64,000 nt of DNA. Origin: CBDCZI01 sp965224495. GTDB lineage: Bacteria > Bacteroidota > Bacteroidia > Cytophagales > JAAEPT01. The notes beneath the pieces are model-generated. The model worked only from the letters and a program-made list of their open reading frames with translations. It searched no databases and was not told where the DNA came from. Within the stretch, counting starts at the first letter, position 1; each line of letters opens with the position of its first letter. Made by a program: the position numbers and the translations under genes. The stretch covers positions 323,774-387,773 of the forward strand of contig CBDCZI010000029.1 in NCBI GenBank assembly GCA_965224495.1, in the 5' to 3' direction. Positions 61,670 through 64,000 of this stretch are shown piece by piece.

Positions 61670-64000
61670 GTATGTTCAGGTTCAGAAGTAGGCGGATTAA
61701 CCTTAGGAGGAACGGACTTTCAAATAGTAGTAACAGCAACAACAGGTGATTTAAGTACAATTAGCATAGCAGAAACAACAGCCTTTGGCGTAGTATTCAC
61801 AGAAACAGCACCAGGTTCAGGTGTGTGGTACTCAGGAGCAATAGCGGAAGCCAATGCAGTAGACTTAACTATAACAGATGGTAACAACTGTAACACAGTA
61901 AGCTCAACAGGAATTACTACGCAATGTTCATGTCTAGCCACAGGGTCAACAACAATAGGAACAGGAAGGGCAGTAACAGCAACGATTTGTAACGATACAG
62001 ACGTAACTTCATCAGTGGTAGTAGTTTATTCAGGAGGAACAGGGAACCATAAAATTACCTTAATACCCCAAGCACCATTAACAGGTTTACCAGTAACACT
62101 AGACAACCAAACGACAGGAATAGCAAACTTTACAGTAAGTGAAGCAGGAGATACAAGGTAACGGTACGAAGTATCGGAAGTGCTTGTGAAGTAGATGGCG
62201 GAAGTGTAACACTTGCTCATCACACGACGCCCGTAGCACAATTAACAGCAACAAGTGCAACACAGTTTGTGCAGGAGACAATGTGACTTTGGAAGTGAAA
62301 TTAACCGCAGGAGATGCACCATTTACCTTTAACTTAGATAACACGACACCAGTAAGTAGTGTAGCAAAACAGGAGCAACAACAACCTTTACAGAAGCTAT
62401 AAGTACAAACAGGAGATTACAGTATCACCAATGTAAAAGACAACAACGGTTGTATAGGAACAGCAAGTGGAGCGGTAACGATTGCAAACCATGCGAACAC
62501 AGCAGCAACAGCAATAACTAAATGTGACACCCCATTAGGCGGAGTAACCTTAGCAGCAGATGAATTTCAAATCGTAGTAACAGCAACAGCAGGAACATTT
62601 ACAAGTGACCAATTACAGAAACTACAGCTCACGGTGTGACTTTCTCACGAGTAGGGTTAACAGACGTTTGGTATTCAGGAGCAATAAACGAGGCAAACGC
62701 AGTAGATTTAGACTTTGCAGATGACAACGGGTGTAACACCGTAGATTTAGATGGCTTACAAAAAAGATGCTCATGTCCAGCAGAGATAGATGATTTTACT
62801 ATTGACAAGACAGAGATTTGTGCAAGTCCCTCACAAACAGCAACGCTAACAGTAACTTATTCAGGAGGAGATGCAACAGATACGTACACGCTTTCATTAA
62901 CAGGAGCAGAAACACAGAGTAATGCAGGAGCAGCAGGAAGTACAAGCACCACCTTTACAGTAAGTACACCAGGAACTTATAATGTAGCAATAACAAACAT
63001 TACGCAAGGGACTGTGTGATTAACGGAACAACACAAAAGGTTTTAGCTCATTACACTACACCAAAAGCAGAGATAACAGGAGATGCAAGTATTTGTGATG
63101 ATGCACCAACAGTAACGACACCATTGACAATTACCTTAACAGATGGAGTAGCACCATTTACTTTAGACGTATCCAACGGAGTTGGAGCAATTACAGGAGC
63201 AACCACCGCACACACAGAAAACGTTTCAGCAAGTGGAAGTTATACGTTAAGTAATTTAGTAGATAACAACGGGTGTGAAGGAACCGTAAGTGGAAGTGCA
63301 ACAATCACTCACTTAGCAAAAGTAGCAGCAACGCCAACAACACGTTGTGATGATGAAAGCCCATTAGGAAGCATCAGCTTAACTGACTCAGAATACCAAA
63401 TTGTCGTAACAGCAACAGCAGGAGATATGGCTAGTTTGGTAATAACAGGGGCAACGTTCCAAGAAACAGCAGCAGGTTCGGGTATCTGGTATAGTGGAGC
63501 AATAGCCGAAACAGTAACTTCAGCCGTTCATGTAACGGATGCTAATGATTGTGAGGGAGGAATAGACCTTACAGGGATAACAAGAACATGTTCTTGCCAA
63601 GCCAAAGGGAGTAACTACCCTGACAACAGGAACAATTTGTGCAGAAGGAAATACAACAATAGAGGTAGTAACCAGTGGGCTAACAGGGAACTATAACGTA
63701 ACTTGACCCAACCAGATGCAACGACACAAGTCGCTTCAAGTAAGCCTACAGGAACAGAAGTGTTTACAGTAAGCAAGCAGGAGATTATACCGTAGTGGTA
63801 CAAGATGCAACAGATGGTTGTGTTGCAAATGGAGGAACGGTAAGACTTGCTCATTACCCCGTACCAACAGCAACAATAGCAGGAGATGCAAGTATTTGTG
63901 CAGCAGGAACAGTGTCAACAAGTACAGGATTAGCTGTTACATTAACCGCAGGAACAGCACCTTTTGCTATTGATTTATTAGGAGGAACAGCACGGAAAAC
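61670..64000 (+). repeat. Three ~830-850 bp tandem repeats in the adhesin
   Basis: Each unit contains LGG..FQIVVTATAGD, ETAPGSGVWYSGAIAEANAV, a CSC motif, TYSGG..., LAHYTTP..., GDASIC and NNGCEGTASGAVTI. The motif starting at TTAGGCGG recurs at about 61691, 62538 and 63367 (spacing 847 and 829). Units are diverged rather than identical. The third is cut by the window edge. Confidence 0.85.

Larger units (their letters stand above)
60015..64000 (+). pseudogene. Continuation of the adhesin, broken by many frame changes
   Basis: Conceptual translation hops between the three forward frames about twenty times (examples near 60165, 60435, 60790, 61020, 61190, 61500, 62155, 62610, 63010, 63600, 63700, 63775), yet the repeats remain recognisable on both sides of each break, such as SDQCAGPSLISN and CSSAESAGYAVTVDE. 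The inspected breaks are mostly explained by one missing base. There is hardly any in-frame nonsense otherwise. The pattern fits consensus errors in a repetitive gene at least as well as true decay. It is open at the right edge. Confidence 0.7.

Noticed and set aside
60661..62161. Separate short ORFs (60661-60888, 60990-61190, 61127-61510, 61577-62161) as individual proteins
   Set aside because: They have no starts of their own and translate pieces of the same adhesin repeats; they are fragments of one frame-broken gene.
61670..64000. CRISPR-like array suggested by repeated short words
   Set aside because: Repeats are long (about 840 bases), diverged and coding, with no regular 25-40 base repeat and spacer pattern and no cas genes.

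Overview
This window comes from a low-GC member of the Bacteroidota, most likely a Flavobacteriia-type bacterium. The pointers are PorT, a PorP/SprF protein and a PD40/TPR protein of type IX secretion; many genes preceded by the TAnnTTTG -7 promoter element used by this phylum, with few Shine-Dalgarno sites; and phylum-typical families (DUF2480, DUF2797, TIGR02757, phosphosulfolactate synthase next to DUF368). The genus cannot be assigned from sequence alone. The right-hand end holds part of a giant repetitive surface protein that runs off the window.

Layout. 1-3.5 kb: divergent PorP/SprF (partial) and PorE-like genes, a Lys-Leu-Lys-Lys tRNA operon, and porT. 4-13.2 kb: acs, an outer-membrane barrel protein, class I fumarase, a frameshifted OprB-like porin, trpS, hflX and a SirB2-like membrane protein. 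13.4-19.2 kb: a polysaccharide operon with GT4 glycosyltransferase, rfbC, Wza-like export lipoprotein, Wzc-like tyrosine kinase and an NAD-dependent epimerase, tightly coupled by ATGA overlaps. 19.2-29.1 kb: housekeeping and metabolism (TPR protein, comA, DUF368, aroE, S41 protease, TauE/SafE, tsaB, DUF2480, ruvB, queG). 28.9-33.2 kb: an AT-rich island with a GtrB-like glycosyltransferase and a large polytopic membrane protein, bracketed by a ~458-bp direct duplication of the queG 3' end plus a small ORF. 33.5-37.7 kb: a second GT2, a GT39-like transferase and asnB. 37.7-43.1 kb: NlpC/P60 lipoprotein, TIGR02757, DUF2797, an HExxH protein, DUF2157 (frameshifted), GDYXXLXY protein and rlmH. 43.1-47.5 kb: repeat-rich intergenic DNA, an 814-aa fusion of a 6-TM sensor, SpoIIE-type phosphatase and SAM-methyltransferase-like domain, then a decayed paralogue. 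47.5-57.7 kb: rlmN, the convergent pheT-coiled coil-zapA-rny operon, a TlpA-like thioredoxin protein with a Cache-HAMP-GAF receptor, and a MazG-like protein. 57.8-64 kb: the adhesin.

How the genes fit together. The T9SS parts (PorT, PorP/SprF, PorE-like) and the giant adhesin probably belong to one secretion and surface-adhesion theme. The Wza/Wzc operon and the three glycosyltransferase genes with asnB suggest cell-surface glycan synthesis and export, with the queG-anchored island a likely site of strain-to-strain variation.

The strongest candidates for something new are (1) the phosphatase-methyltransferase fusion at 43931-46375 with its degraded neighbour, (2) the queG-tail duplication framing a glycosyltransferase island, and (3) five dispersed copies of a structured repeat (3748, 33206, 39055, 43172, 43762) that may be a structured RNA family. 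About twenty frame changes crowd into the last 4 kb; they look mostly like single-base losses and may be sequence-consensus errors, so the broken state of the adhesin should be treated with caution.
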